A stretch of DNA of 64,000 nt from Prevotella sp. (lineage in GTDB: Bacteria > Bacteroidota > Bacteroidia > Bacteroidales > Bacteroidaceae). Location: assembly GCA_017623655.1 (NCBI GenBank), contig JAGAON010000003.1:62001-126000 (forward strand), written 5' to 3'. The position numbers were made by a program, and so were the translations under genes. Of this stretch, positions 8,131 through 17,103 are shown in pieces. The notes beneath the pieces are model-generated. The model was not told where the DNA came from. It saw nothing but the letters and a program-made list of their open reading frames with translations, and did not search any database. Position 1 is the stretch's first letter. Each line of letters starts with the position of its first letter.

Positions 8131-8970
8131 ATGCAACTGACGGAAAAGACAATAGACGTTAACTCCATATTACGCTCGAAGATGGGCGGCAAGGCTGCGT
8201 ATGTACCGCGCTTTCTGGTGCGTTGGCTGCAAAAAATACTGCATCAGGACGAGCTGAACGGCTTTCTGTGGCAGTCTCGCGGCGAAACAGGCTCGGTGTG
8301 GTTGCGCCACTGTGTGGACTTCCTGCGTAACGAAGTGCGTGTCGTCGGCGCGGAAAACCTGCCTGATTCCGATGACCCGCGCCGCTACACGTTTGTCAGC
8401 AACCACCCCCTCGGTGGCATAGACGGTGTCGCGATAGGTGCGGTCATAGGCGAACGGTACAGCGACAACTTCCGTTATCTCGTCAATGACCTGCTCATGA
8501 CGCTTCCGGGACTGGCCCCTTTGTGCATCCCTATCAACAAGACCGGCAGGCAAAGCCGTGACTTCCCGCGCATGGTGGAGGCGGGATTCGCCTCCGGACA
8601 CCACATGGTCGTATTCCCGGCAGGGCTGTGTTCAAGGAAAATAGACGGCCGGATACAGGACCTTCCGTGGACAAAGACATTCATAACAAAGAGTGTTCAG
8701 ACCAAGCGCGACGTGGTTCCGATGTATTTCAGCGGACGCAACTCGGAACGCTTCTACCGCATTGCCAACATCTGCAAGGCGCTTCGGTTGCGGTTTAACC
8801 TTGCGATGCTGTTCCTGCCGGATGAGATGTTCCGCAACAGGGGCAATACATTCGAGCTCCATGTGGGCAAGCCCATACCGTGGCAGACATTCGACAGCAG
8901 CCGCACACCGGCGCAATGGGCGCAGTGGGTGAGGCGGGAAGTATATCGGCTTGGCGCCGGAAACCAATAG
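8131..8970 (+). CDS. glsA: PlsC-like O-acyltransferase, probable glycine/ornithine lipid synthesis (GlsA-like)
   Basis: 279 residues. LPLAT-family acyltransferase; the motif SNHPLGGIDG (90-99) provides the catalytic His92 and Asp98, spaced H-x5-D rather than the H-x4-D usual in PlsC. It would acylate the hydroxyl of an N-acylated amino acid to give a membrane aminolipid. The name follows Bacteroides thetaiotaomicron, where a GNAT N-acyltransferase (GlsB) and this type of O-acyltransferase (GlsA) are adjacent and make glycine lipids. Here the partner starts 35 nt downstream. Substrate is inferred; automatic annotation would say hemolysin or 1-acyl-glycerol-3-phosphate acyltransferase. Confidence 0.78.
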   Translation: MQLTEKTIDVNSILRSKMGGKAAYVPRFLVRWLQKILHQDELNGFLWQSRGETGSVWLRHCVDFLRNEVRVVGAENLPDSDDPRRYTFVSNHPLGGIDGVAIGAVIGERYSDNFRYLVNDLLMTLPGLAPLCIPINKTGRQSRDFPRMVEAGFASGHHMVVFPAGLCSRKIDGRIQDLPWTKTFITKSVQTKRDVVPMYFSGRNSERFYRIANICKALRLRFNLAMLFLPDEMFRNRGNTFELHVGKPIPWQTFDSSRTPAQWAQWVRREVYRLGAGNQ

Positions 8971-9005
8971 AACAACCATATTTTTATAAATCATAGATTC
9001 CGTAA

Positions 9006-10010
9006 ATGGAGGCAGAAATAATACAGCCGGTACCTTTGGAACTGCTCCTTGAAGAGCTGACGCCGGAGAAACAGTTGCGCATGACAAACAGAAGCCACAA
9101 CGAGATATACGTTGTTACGGCGCACGACTCACCGAATGTCATGCGGGAGATAGGCCGTCTGCGCGAGATAACGTTCCGTCTTGCCGGCGGAGGCACGGGC
9201 AAGGCGATGGACATTGACGAGTTTGACACCTCGGACAACTGTTACAAGCAGCTCATAGTGTGGAATCCTGAGGCGCAGGAGATTATCGGCGGTTACAGAT
9301 ACCTTATGGGAGACGAGTGGGAATACGGCGCTGACGGGCAGCCGGTACTTGCCACCAGCCACATGTTCCGCTTCTCGGACAAGTTCATCAGGGACTATGC
9401 GCCATATACGATAGAACTCGGACGCTCTTTCGTGACGCCGGAATACCAAAGCTCCAAGATGGGAGCCAAGAGCCTCTTTGCCCTCGACAACCTTTGGGAC
9501 GGCCTCGGTGCGCTGACCGTTATCAACCCCGACATGAGGTATTTCTTCGGAAAGATGACCATGTATCCGAGCTACATACGTTTCGGAAGGGACATGATTC
9601 TGTACTTTCTGAAAAAACATTTCGACGACAAAGAGGGCCTTATCTACCCGATGAACCCCTTACAGCTCGACACTCCGGAGGAAGAACTGGCGCAAGTGTT
9701 CTGCGGCCGTGACTTCAAGGAGGACTACCGCATACTTAACGGGGGCATACGCGCTCTGGGATTCAACATCCCTCCGCTGGTAAACGCCTACATGAACCTC
9801 TCCCCGACGATGAAACTCTTTGGCACGGCGATTAACGATGGCTTCGGAGATGTGGAGGAAACGGGCATACTTATCGCCGTGAACGAGATACTGGAAAATA
9901 AATATGTGCGCCACATTGAGTCCTTTGTGAAGGAGCATCCGGAAGCGTTGAAGCTGACAAGCGGTGCTAACAAGATTGTGACGAGAATCAAGAACCAGAT
10001 GAAAGGCTGA
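9006..10010 (+). CDS. glsB: GNAT-fold N-acyltransferase, probable glycine/ornithine lipid synthesis (GlsB-like)
   Basis: 334 residues. Belongs to the hemolysin/OlsB-type acyl-ACP N-acyltransferases, which add a 3-hydroxy fatty acid to the amine of glycine or ornithine. The characteristic N-terminal half reads through REITFRLAGGGTGKAMDIDE (50s-70s) and ELGRSFVTPEYQ (about 138-149). Longer than proteobacterial OlsB, as in Bacteroidetes homologues. Same transcription unit as the O-acyltransferase; a strong hairpin terminator follows at 10035. Confidence 0.8.
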   Translation: MEAEIIQPVPLELLLEELTPEKQLRMTNRSHNEIYVVTAHDSPNVMREIGRLREITFRLAGGGTGKAMDIDEFDTSDNCYKQLIVWNPEAQEIIGGYRYLMGDEWEYGADGQPVLATSHMFRFSDKFIRDYAPYTIELGRSFVTPEYQSSKMGAKSLFALDNLWDGLGALTVINPDMRYFFGKMTMYPSYIRFGRDMILYFLKKHFDDKEGLIYPMNPLQLDTPEEELAQVFCGRDFKEDYRILNGGIRALGFNIPPLVNAYMNLSPTMKLFGTAINDGFGDVEETGILIAVNEILENKYVRHIESFVKEHPEALKLTSGANKIVTRIKNQMKG

Positions 10011-10034
10011 CAAATCCCTTTCCTATAATATCCA

Positions 10035-10075
10035 AAAGGCGGTGTGACTACTATGTCATGCCGCCTTTCTTTGTT
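10035..10075. terminator. Bidirectional terminator between glsB and recO
   Basis: Stem AAAGGCGG...CCGCCTTT with an inner TGAC/GTCA stem, then TCTTTGTTT on the plus strand. The 5' A-run gives a T-run on the minus strand, so it may also end recO transcripts. Confidence 0.75.
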
Positions 10076-10084
10076 TCCATTCGT

Positions 10085-10840
10085 TCAAAGACATCGCAGC
10101 ACTTCCAGCGTCTTCATCTCCCCGAAGGCCGGTATGTGCAGGCGGTAGAACCTCAGGCTGATGTCCGTTACCCTGTTGCGTTCGTCCCTTGTCATGCGGA
10201 ACAGGTGGCTGTTTCCGGGCGTCATGCGCATCAACGCCAGTATGCGCTCGGCGTCATTGGGGCGCAGAAAGTCGCTGTGGCATGGGGCGGAGACGGTGAA
10301 ACACCCCTCGCGGAGGTCGAAAAAAGCCCCCGGAGTGAAGCTCTCCATGTCGGGATAGAATCCGAGAAACCGCGTCATGCGCATCATAAACATAAGGTGG
10401 AAGTTGGCGATGCCGTGCCCGGCGGTATCCAGCCATATCAGACTCTGCTCCACAAAGTCATATAATATATGGTCGCAGTGCAGGTCACGGGTGCTGTATG
10501 ACAGAAATTCCGCCACGAAGAAAGCCAGTGACAGCTTCACGCCGTCAAAGGGGAGCGACGTGTATGCCACCGCTATGCGTGCATCGTCAAGCCTTGCCAG
10601 CGACTGCCTCGGCGTGCCGGTAATATCCACTTCCAGTATGGAAAGCGGCTGGAAGAACCTGCGGCACACCTCGTTGCCTGCGCGGCTGCGGCCCGATCGC
10701 CTTGCGTTACCTCGCCGGCGGTCGTTGAAAGGCAGTATTACCGACAGCCTGCCGCACTCGCGGCATAGCAAGTCGGCTATGAGTTTGTTGTCTCCGAACT
10801 TCACGGTGCGCAGCACTATGCAACGGCTTTTTTCTTCCAT
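10085..10840 (-). CDS. recO: DNA repair protein RecO
   Basis: 251 residues. Helps RecR load RecA at single-strand gaps (family knowledge). The N-terminal OB fold begins EEKSRCIVLRTVKFGDNKLI and continues with LSVILPF; the rest is the helical RecO C-terminal domain. The four-cysteine zinc site found in some RecO proteins is not present. It converges on glsB and is divergent from tRNA-Glu. Confidence 0.88.
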   Translation of the reverse strand: MEEKSRCIVLRTVKFGDNKLIADLLCRECGRLSVILPFNDRRRGNARRSGRSRAGNEVCRRFFQPLSILEVDITGTPRQSLARLDDARIAVAYTSLPFDGVKLSLAFFVAEFLSYSTRDLHCDHILYDFVEQSLIWLDTAGHGIANFHLMFMMRMTRFLGFYPDMESFTPGAFFDLREGCFTVSAPCHSDFLRPNDAERILALMRMTPGNSHLFRMTRDERNRVTDISLRFYRLHIPAFGEMKTLEVLRCL

Positions 10841-10869
10841 TTTGTCACTTTTACTATCGTTTCAGGCTG

Positions 10870-10877
10870 CAAAAATA
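10870..10877 (-). promoter_or_regulatory. Promoter -7 box of recO
   Basis: Minus-strand TATTTTTG fits TAnnTTTG, 30 nt upstream of the recO ATG. Confidence 0.45.
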
Positions 10878-10916
10878 CAAAAAATACGCATGAAAATGAA
10901 AAATATCGCGATAAAA

Positions 10917-10948
10917 TTTGCCAGATTGCGGGAAAAGTTATACCTTTG
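10917..10948 (+). promoter_or_regulatory. Promoter of tRNA-Glu (and probably rpsT)
   Basis: TTTG 10917-10920 and TACCTTTG 10941-10948 with a 20-nt spacer. No other promoter is visible before rpsT. Confidence 0.72.
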
Positions 10949-11007
10949 CACTCGCAAATTCAGCGTTGCATCATTTTATCTTTGCACCGCAAGTTTGACA
11001 ATGGCTT

Positions 11008-11079
11008 GGCGTGTTCGTATATCGGTTAGTACTCAAGATTTTCATTCTTGCAAGAGGGGTTCGACTCCCCTACACGCTA
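11008..11079 (+). tRNA. tRNA-Glu (TTC)
   Basis: Acceptor GGCGTGT pairs with ACACGCT (first pair G-U), discriminator A. Anticodon stem CAAGA/TCTTG around TTTTCAT gives anticodon TTC. T-stem AGGGG/CCCCT with TTCGACT loop. CCA is not encoded. Confidence 0.9.
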
Positions 11080-11234
11080 CAAAACGACAAGAGTATCCAT
11101 CATCGCGCAGAGATGCGCTAACTAACAGTGACAAGGTGGTGGAGGGTTGAGGCGAAGTTCGTTCGTTAATTCCGCCGGAAATCCGCTCAGGGCAGCCTTC
11201 GGGGCGCAAGACCCATAAGCTATTTATTAACCGG

Positions 11235-11253
11235 CCTATGCCGATTGCATAGG
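11235..11253 (+). promoter_or_regulatory. Leader hairpin before rpsT
   Basis: Perfect 7-bp stem CCTATGC / GCATAGG with a CGATT loop, ending 23 nt before the rpsT start codon in an about 200-nt leader that also holds other short inverted repeats. Placement suits an autoregulatory ribosomal-protein leader, but no binding data are visible. Confidence 0.35.
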
Positions 11254-11276
11254 CGAAAACAAACAAAACAAACAAA

Positions 11277-11531
11277 ATGGCAAATCACAAGTCATCAGAA
11301 AAGAGAATCCGTCAGGACAAGAAGAAGAACCTTCACAACAGGTATTACGCAAAGACAATGCGTAACGCAGTTCGCAAACTCCGCGCAATGACAGACAAGG
11401 AAGAGGCTGTTAAGCTCTATCCTACCGTGCAGAAGATGCTCGACAAACTCGCTAAGCGCAACATCATCCACGCTAACAAGGCTGCCAACATCAAGTCAAG
11501 CCTTTCTGCGCACATCCGCAAGATGGCGTAA
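11277..11531 (+). CDS. rpsT: 30S ribosomal protein S20
   Basis: 84 residues, the usual length. Lys/Arg-rich helical protein beginning [17 protein letters not shown] and ending [15 protein letters not shown], both typical of S20, which binds 16S rRNA in the body of the small subunit. Expressed probably from the tRNA-Glu promoter; terminator at 11617. Confidence 0.95.
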   Translation: MANHKSSEKRIRQDKKKNLHNRYYAKTMRNAVRKLRAMTDKEEAVKLYPTVQKMLDKLAKRNIIHANKAANIKSSLSAHIRKMA

Positions 11532-11616
11532 TGACGCGGCGTTCCGTTGCCGTTAACGCACGGGACAGGATGATACAGAATAGAACACAAGATTGTTTCC
11601 ATAATAATTTTTATTA

Positions 11617-11653
11617 AAAGGCTGCAGCCCGTGAGGGGTAGCAGCCTTTTTTT
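11617..11653 (+). terminator. Intrinsic terminator after rpsT
   Basis: Stem AAGGCTGC ... GCAGCCTT closed over a G/C-rich loop and followed by a run of T. Confidence 0.82.
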
Positions 11654-11762
11654 ATGTCCTGACCGCAGGCTTCCGGCTTGTATGTCTCATCGCCATATTT
11701 GCGGTATGCTCCCGGATTCGGCGGTAACTCCCCACGTCTTGCCCCGTGTTTTTCAACGTTAT

Positions 11763-11995
11763 ATGTAGGAGCATACCTTGGTGCGTCCGCATTTCCTCTG
11801 CACTGTTGGCGGTAAAACGCTCCTTCGGACGCACCAATGTGCGTCCCTACACCATGGCGTTGTAGCCCCTCTGTATATTGTTGACTTTCAGCCTTGATTC
11901 GCCCCTCTCCGCAATCAGCACCATATCACCGCGTAATCAGCACCTGTTTACACTGCAATCAGCACCTGATTGCGGGGTAATCGGCACCCTTTTGC
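11763..11995. repeat. R2 pair followed by an R1 copy
   Basis: A degenerate R2 palindrome near 11770-11791 and a good one (GGACGCACCAATGTGCGTCC) near 11826-11845 face each other; after about 65 nt comes an R1 copy (11911-11995) made of GCAATCAGCACC modules and ending GGCACCCTTTTGC. This fills most of the rpsT-gyrB gap; nothing else is seen there except the gyrB promoter. Confidence 0.65.
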
Positions 11996-12080
11996 GGGAC
12001 ACCGGGTTGTACCCCGTCGGCAAACGGCCGTAAAACGTCGGAAAACCACGTGTCCTTTGCACAAAAATCATACGCAAATA

Positions 12081-12112
12081 CTTGCAGGTCTCAGATATTT
12101 TTACTACCTTTG
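12081..12112 (+). promoter_or_regulatory. Promoter of gyrB
   Basis: CTTG at 12081-12084 (near TTTG) and TACCTTTG at 12105-12112, 20 nt apart, 25 nt before the ATG. Confidence 0.68.
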
Positions 12113-12137
12113 CAAGGTAAATAAAACGAATAATCCA

Positions 12138-14108
12138 ATGGACGAAATCCAGAACAAAGAAACAAATTATACCGGCAGCAGCATACAGGTGCTTGAAGGC
12201 TTGGAGGCAGTGCGCAAGCGTCCGGCCATGTATATCGGAGACATATCGGAGAAGGGACTGCACCATCTGGTCAACGAGACGGTCGATAATTCCATCGACG
12301 AGGCGATGGCGGGGTACTGCACGCATATCGAGGTGACCATCAATGAGGACAATTCCATCACCGTTCAGGACAACGGACGCGGCATCCCGGTTGACGAACA
12401 CCCCAAACTGCACAAGTCTGCGCTTGAAGTCGTGATGACAGTGCTTCACGCCGGCGGCAAGTTTGACAAGGGCTCGTACAAGGTTTCGGGCGGTCTGCAC
12501 GGCGTGGGCGTCAGCTGTGTCAACGCACTCTCTACGCGTATGATGTCGCAAGTCTTCCGCGATGGCAAGATATACCAGCAGGAGTATGCGCAAGGCAAAC
12601 CGCTTTACGACGTGAAGATTGTCGGAGAGACCGACAAACGCGGCACACGCCAGCAGTTCTGGCCTGACGCTTCCATCTTCACCACTACCGAATACAAATA
12701 TGACATCATAGCGCGCCGTATGCGCGAGCTGGCATTCCTTAACGCCGGCATTACCATAACACTCACGGACTTGCGTCCGGGCGAGGAGGGGAAACTACGT
12801 ACCCCGGAGGTGTTCCACGCCAAGGAGGGACTCAAGGAGTTCGTGAGATACGTTGACAGGCATCGCACGTCCATCATCGGAGACCCCATATATCTCAAGA
12901 CAGAGAAGAACAATGTGCCCATAGAGATAGCGCTGCTCTACAACAACGACTACTCGGAGAACATACACTCATACGTCAACAACATCAATACCATAGAGGG
13001 CGGAACGCACTTGACCGGTTTCCGCATCGCGCTATCACGCTCGTTGAAGAAGTATGCGGACAATGACGACCAGTTGCGCAAGCAGATTGAGAAGGCAAGG
13101 CTGGAGATTGCGCAGGACGACTTCCGCGAGGGACTGACGGCCATCATATCCGTTAAGGTGGCAGAGCCTCAGTTTGAGGGACAGACAAAGACCAAACTGG
13201 GCAACAGCGAGGTCAGCGGAGCGGTGCAGCAGGCCGTGGGTGAAGCCATGGGGCACTATCTGGAGGAGCATCCGAAGGAGGCGCATCAGATATGCGAGAA
13301 GGTAGTTCTTGCCGCAACCGCGCGCATAGCGGCGAGAAAGGCGAGGGAAAGCGTGCAGCGCAAGAACGTGATGGCGGGAGGAGGATTGCCCGGCAAGCTC
13401 GCGGACTGCGCCAACAAAGACCCCCATACGTCGGAGATATTCCTCGTCGAGGGTGACTCCGCCGGCGGATCCGCAAAGCAGGGACGCGACCGTTATTCGC
13501 AGGCCATACTGCCGTTGCGCGGTAAAATCCTCAACGTGGAGAAGGTTCAGTGGCACAGGGTGTTCGAGGCGGAGTCCGTTATGAACATCATCCAGAGCAT
13601 AGGAGTACGCTTCGGCGTGGATGGTGAGGACTCAAAGGAGGCTAATATCGACAAACTGAGATACGATAAGATTATAATCATGACCGATGCCGATGTAGAT
13701 GGCTCGCACATCGACACGCTCATAATGACGCTTTTCTACCGTTTCATGCCGAAAGTGATACAGGAGGGACACCTGTATATAGCCACTCCGCCGCTGTATC
13801 AGTGCTCCTATAAGAATAAGGTGAAGGAATATTGCTACACGGAACAGCAAAGGCAGAACTTCATCGACCGCTATGGAGACGGCAATCCGGAAGCGATACA
13901 CACGCAACGCTATAAAGGTCTGGGTGAGATGAACCCCGAACAGCTGTGGGACACCACCATGAATCCGGAGACAAGACTGCTGAAACAGGTGACGATACAG
14001 AACGCCGCAGACGCGGATGAGATATTCTCCATGCTGATGGGAGATGACGTTGAGCCGCGAAGGGTGTTCATAGAAGACAACGCTACATACGCTAACATCG
14101 ACGCATAA
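12138..14108 (+). CDS. gyrB: DNA gyrase subunit B
   Basis: 656 residues. ATPase subunit of gyrase, which introduces negative supercoils. GHKL ATPase with Glu47 in NETVDNSIDE, DNGRGIP at 78-84 and HAGGKFD near 104-110; TOPRIM domain with EGDSAGGSAKQGRDR near 437 and DADVDGSHI near 515; C-terminal YKGLGEMNPEQLW. The text QAILPLRGKILNVEK favours GyrB over ParE. The open frame starts at 11970 inside an R1 repeat, but the promoter at 12105-12112 and the family N-terminus place the start at 12138. Confidence 0.94.
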   Translation: MDEIQNKETNYTGSSIQVLEGLEAVRKRPAMYIGDISEKGLHHLVNETVDNSIDEAMAGYCTHIEVTINEDNSITVQDNGRGIPVDEHPKLHKSALEVVMTVLHAGGKFDKGSYKVSGGLHGVGVSCVNALSTRMMSQVFRDGKIYQQEYAQGKPLYDVKIVGETDKRGTRQQFWPDASIFTTTEYKYDIIARRMRELAFLNAGITITLTDLRPGEEGKLRTPEVFHAKEGLKEFVRYVDRHRTSIIGDPIYLKTEKNNVPIEIALLYNNDYSENIHSYVNNINTIEGGTHLTGFRIALSRSLKKYADNDDQLRKQIEKARLEIAQDDFREGLTAIISVKVAEPQFEGQTKTKLGNSEVSGAVQQAVGEAMGHYLEEHPKEAHQICEKVVLAATARIAARKARESVQRKNVMAGGGLPGKLADCANKDPHTSEIFLVEGDSAGGSAKQGRDRYSQAILPLRGKILNVEKVQWHRVFEAESVMNIIQSIGVRFGVDGEDSKEANIDKLRYDKIIIMTDADVDGSHIDTLIMTLFYRFMPKVIQEGHLYIATPPLYQCSYKNKVKEYCYTEQQRQNFIDRYGDGNPEAIHTQRYKGLGEMNPEQLWDTTMNPETRLLKQVTIQNAADADEIFSMLMGDDVEPRRVFIEDNATYANIDA

Positions 14109-14124
14109 CACGGCGATAACAAAA

Positions 14125-14159
14125 AGAGGAGGGATGTTTTTCAGAATATACCCTCCTCT
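14125..14159. terminator. Hairpin downstream of gyrB
   Basis: Perfect 9-bp stem AGAGGAGGG / CCCTCCTCT. The T-run lies on the minus-strand side, although both flanking genes are on the plus strand, so its termination strength for gyrB is uncertain. Confidence 0.45.
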
Positions 14160-14273
14160 ATAACTATCCGGACGTGTCCTCGCTGGCCGGCTGTTAGCTG
14201 TGTGGCGCGTCCCGGAATGTTAATTCTTTGGTTGCTGTCTTGCCTCGCTCTGATGGCGATTGGCATCCGAAAC

Positions 14274-14396
14274 GCCCTGAAAGGGCAACAGAACTTAGCC
14301 CGGGGTGTTAACCCCGGGTGTTAAATGCGTCACGAGTAAAAAGTATTGGGACCCCGAAGCCGGCAGGCGAGGTGGCCAACGGCCACCGAGGGGTAT
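14274..14396. repeat. R4 element, single arm
   Basis: Contains GCCCTGAAAGGGC, CCCGGGGTGTTAACCCCGGG and ACCCCGAAGCCGGCAGGCGA followed by GAGGGGTA. One arm of the R4 architecture without its inverted partner. The gyrB-AraC gap otherwise shows no gene. Confidence 0.6.
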
Positions 14397-14490
14397 TACT
14401 ACTGCCGTACACAGTTGTAATGAAAATCACAGTAAAATAATAAAAAAGACGCCAAAGGGCATAACAAACAAAAGGACAATCAGGGCTGCG

Positions 14491-15387
14491 ATGAAGACAA
14501 AGGACATTACATCCGTCACGATGGAACGGCTTGTGGGGCAATACAAAATGCCCCACATATCACACGATGTCGTTCTGGTTGATACGCTGAAGACGCTCCC
14601 CGAACTCACGGGAGCGAGGAGATTGTCCCTGTGTATGTTCATGGGAGTATGCACGGACGGTGTGGCGTCCATCACGGTCAACGGCAGGAAGCGGATTGCA
14701 AGCAGGAACAATGTGATGCTGATAACAGACGAATCCGTTGTGGATAACATCAATTTCAGTCCTGACTTCGATGGAATCGGCTTTTTTTTGTCGTACAAGA
14801 TGCTTCAGGAGATACTGAAAGACATACAGAACATGAGCGGGCTCTTCCTGCTTACGCACAATTATTCCATATTTGAGATAACCCCTGACGAGCTGGAAAC
14901 GCTGCATCTCTATCTGGGACAGATGCGGAAACGCATCGCGACACCGCACCGGCGGTACAGTCTTGAGGTGGTGCGGCTGCTCATTCTCACGATGATTGCC
15001 GAGATGCGGGAGGCTCTCGAGCGCATAGTGCAGGGCAGAGAGCCGGAGGACAGGCAGTCAAGGGCGGAGAGAATATTCGTGCAGTACATACAGCTTGTGG
15101 AAAAACACTACAAGGAACAGCGGCAGGTGCAGTGGTATGCCGCACAGATGGAACTGTCGCCGAAATACCTTTGCGAGGCGATATCAGCCGTCAGCCGGCG
15201 CTCGCCGAACGAGTGGATTGACAAATTTGTCACGACAGAGATAAGAAACCGCTTGCGATATACCAACAAGCGCATCAGTGAGATAGCGACGGAGATGCAC
15301 TTCCCCACGCAGTCTTTCTTCGGAAAATACTTCAAGGACAACGTTGGCGTCAGCCCGTCTGACTACCGCAACGGGCTGGAAAAGTAA
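14491..15387 (+). CDS. AraC-family transcriptional regulator
   Basis: 298 residues. N-terminal cupin-like sensor region followed by a C-terminal double helix-turn-helix (about 195-298) with YAAQMELSPKYLCEAI as the first recognition region and ISEIATEMHFPTQSFFGKYF as the second, the usual AraC signature. The open frame begins at 14305 inside an R4 repeat; the ATG at 14491 gives a family-like N-terminus. No recognisable promoter precedes it. Target and ligand unknown. Confidence 0.85.
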   Translation: MKTKDITSVTMERLVGQYKMPHISHDVVLVDTLKTLPELTGARRLSLCMFMGVCTDGVASITVNGRKRIASRNNVMLITDESVVDNINFSPDFDGIGFFLSYKMLQEILKDIQNMSGLFLLTHNYSIFEITPDELETLHLYLGQMRKRIATPHRRYSLEVVRLLILTMIAEMREALERIVQGREPEDRQSRAERIFVQYIQLVEKHYKEQRQVQWYAAQMELSPKYLCEAISAVSRRSPNEWIDKFVTTEIRNRLRYTNKRISEIATEMHFPTQSFFGKYFKDNVGVSPSDYRNGLEK

Positions 15388-15498
15388 GTCTCATGTTGCA
15401 GAAAAGCCCCATTTCATCGGGAATGTTTAATGGTTTATCTTGTATTTTCCTACATATCCTACGTGATACCATATAAAATCCAACCAATCTGTACGAAA

Positions 15499-16107
15499 AT
15501 GATAATAGAAATAGAAAACACCCTTGTCTCCATGGACATAATAACGGAATGCTTTTGTTGCGACCTCGGCAAATGCAAGGGACGCTGCTGCATAGAAGGT
15601 GATGCCGGTGCACCCGTTACGCTCGATGAAATGGCGCAAATTGAAGACGATCTCGATGCTGTATGGAGTGACCTCTCCGCCTCCGCACAAAGCGTCATTG
15701 ATGCGCAAGGGGTGGCATACACCGATGTGGAAGGGGAACTCGTGACGTCCATTGTCAACGGAAAAGACTGCGTGTTCACCTGCTACCAAGACCTCGAAAC
15801 TCCCGATGGAACCGTGGAAAACTGCTGTCTATGCGCATACGAGCGTGCATATCGGGCAGGAAAGACCAGGTGGTGCAAGCCAATATCGTGCGCCCTGTAC
15901 CCCATAAGGGTAAAGACGCTGAAGAACGGCATCACCGCCCTTACCTACAACCGTTGGGAAGTGTGCCGTGACGCGGTGGAGAAAGGCCGCAGGATGAATC
16001 TCCCGATATACAAGTTCCTGCGCGAACCGCTCATCACCCGCTTCGGAGAACAATGGTACAAAACCCTATGCGAGGTGGCGAGAGAGTTGCCCGGGCATCT
16101 CTCCTAA
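15499..16107 (+). CDS. DUF3109 cysteine-rich protein
   Basis: 202 residues. Recognised as DUF3109, a conserved Bacteroidetes family of unknown function related in motif style to YkgJ-like zinc/iron-binding proteins. Cysteine clusters CFCCDLGKCKGRCC near the N-terminus and CCLCAYE ... WCKPISCALYP near the middle suggest a bound metal. The frame extends to 15430, but MIIEIENTLVSMD at 15499 is the natural start. Stands alone: the AraC gene ends 111 nt upstream and repeats follow. Confidence 0.82.
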   Translation: MIIEIENTLVSMDIITECFCCDLGKCKGRCCIEGDAGAPVTLDEMAQIEDDLDAVWSDLSASAQSVIDAQGVAYTDVEGELVTSIVNGKDCVFTCYQDLETPDGTVENCCLCAYERAYRAGKTRWCKPISCALYPIRVKTLKNGITALTYNRWEVCRDAVEKGRRMNLPIYKFLREPLITRFGEQWYKTLCEVARELPGHLS

Positions 16108-16140
16108 TCCTGATAGTTCTCCTTATATAATTAAGGCATT

Positions 16141-16334
16141 CTGCAATTAGCACCTGATTACCTTGTAATCAGGTGCTAATTGTATTGTAATCAGGTGCTA
16201 ATCACACGGTAATCAGCACCCTTTTACAAAGCCTTTTGTAACATTTTGAATAGCAATGCCTTGTAGGGACGCACCTTCTTGCCGCCGGCATAAAGCCTAT
16301 GGCAAGCGGCAAAGCCGAGCGGGTGCGTCCGCCT
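16141..16334. repeat. Composite repeat: R1 - linker - long-form R2
   Basis: R1 copy 16141-16227 ending CAGCACCCTTTTAC, linker about 16228-16262 (GCCTTTTGTAACATTTTGAA), then the long form of R2: GTAGGGACGCACC, an insert with an internal TTGCCGC/GCGGCAA stem, and GGGTGCGTCCG. Reverse orientation of the composite at 45961-46150. Confidence 0.75.
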
Positions 16335-16385
16335 GTATGTGGAAACATGATAATTCGATAATGTATCGAAATATAAATCTAATTG

Positions 16386-16757
16386 TCGGCGAACCCCGAA
16401 GGGGTGACAGAATGCAGCCCGGGGTGTCAAGGTTCAGCTCGGCGTTAGCCAACCCCGGGAGTATGGATGGACATACAAAGATAGTGTTGGCACCCCGAAG
16501 CCGGTAGGCGAGGAGCACGAAGTGCGACGAGGGGTGTTTAAGCCAGATTTGTAATAGCCTTGGTTTGGACGTGTGGCTCCTCCTATACTTCGCTTACTTC
16601 TTCACCCCTCGCTGCCCTGCGGGCATCTCGCCTGCCGGCTTCGGGGTGCCGATACCATTTTGTACATTCACCATCTTCGTTCCCGGGGTTGGCTAACGCC
16701 GAGCTGAACCTTGACACCCCGGGCTGTATTCTGTCACCCCTTCGGGGTTCGTCACTG
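16386..16757. repeat. R4 inverted-arm element, complete
   Basis: Left arm 16386-16538 and right arm about 16602-16757 are inverted copies: each contains GAACCCCGAAGGGGTGACA, CCCGGGGTGTCAAGGTTCAG, CTCGGCGTTAGCCAACCCCG and the ACCCCGAAGCCGG block. The spacer is 63 nt with no similarity to the spacers of the other two elements. A very long hairpin is possible. No gene in 16108-16910. Confidence 0.75.
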
Positions 16758-16910
16758 TTTTGACGAACAGTCCTACTACTGCGTTTTGTAATTCCCCATT
16801 GTATGACGCGCGATATTACACATTATATATAATATGTCCTCCTCATGCAATGCCCATTCCCAAATAATGCCGAAAATCTGAAATGATTAACAAAAAATAT
16901 CGAAAAAAGT

Positions 16911-16941
16911 TTTGATGTTATGGATTTTTTTCTTACCTTTG
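16911..16941 (+). promoter_or_regulatory. Promoter of the 17104 gene
   Basis: TTTG 16911-16914 and TACCTTTG 16934-16941, spacer 19 nt. The implied 5' leader is about 155 nt and holds a TTATCGT/ACGATAA hairpin (16957-16977) and two copies of ATATAACTAACAA (17061, 17079). Confidence 0.72.
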
Positions 16942-17103
16942 CAGCGGAATGTAATGTTATCGTAAGCAGAACGATAAAGATAAACATACTGGCTGACTGA
17001 TAACCGAAACCATGGATTTGGCGGGAACTGACTGATTTATACGGACTTCTATCATTGTTTATATAACTAACAATATTAATATAACTAACAAATTTTATTT
17101 TTT

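Noticed and set aside
11970-12137. Longer N-terminus of GyrB
   Set aside because: The extension is encoded by an R1 repeat and the promoter region.
16430-16450. GCGTTAGCCAAC in R4 arms as integron attC core sites
   Set aside because: It does not fit the GTTRRRY/RYYYAAC core rule and there is no integrase.
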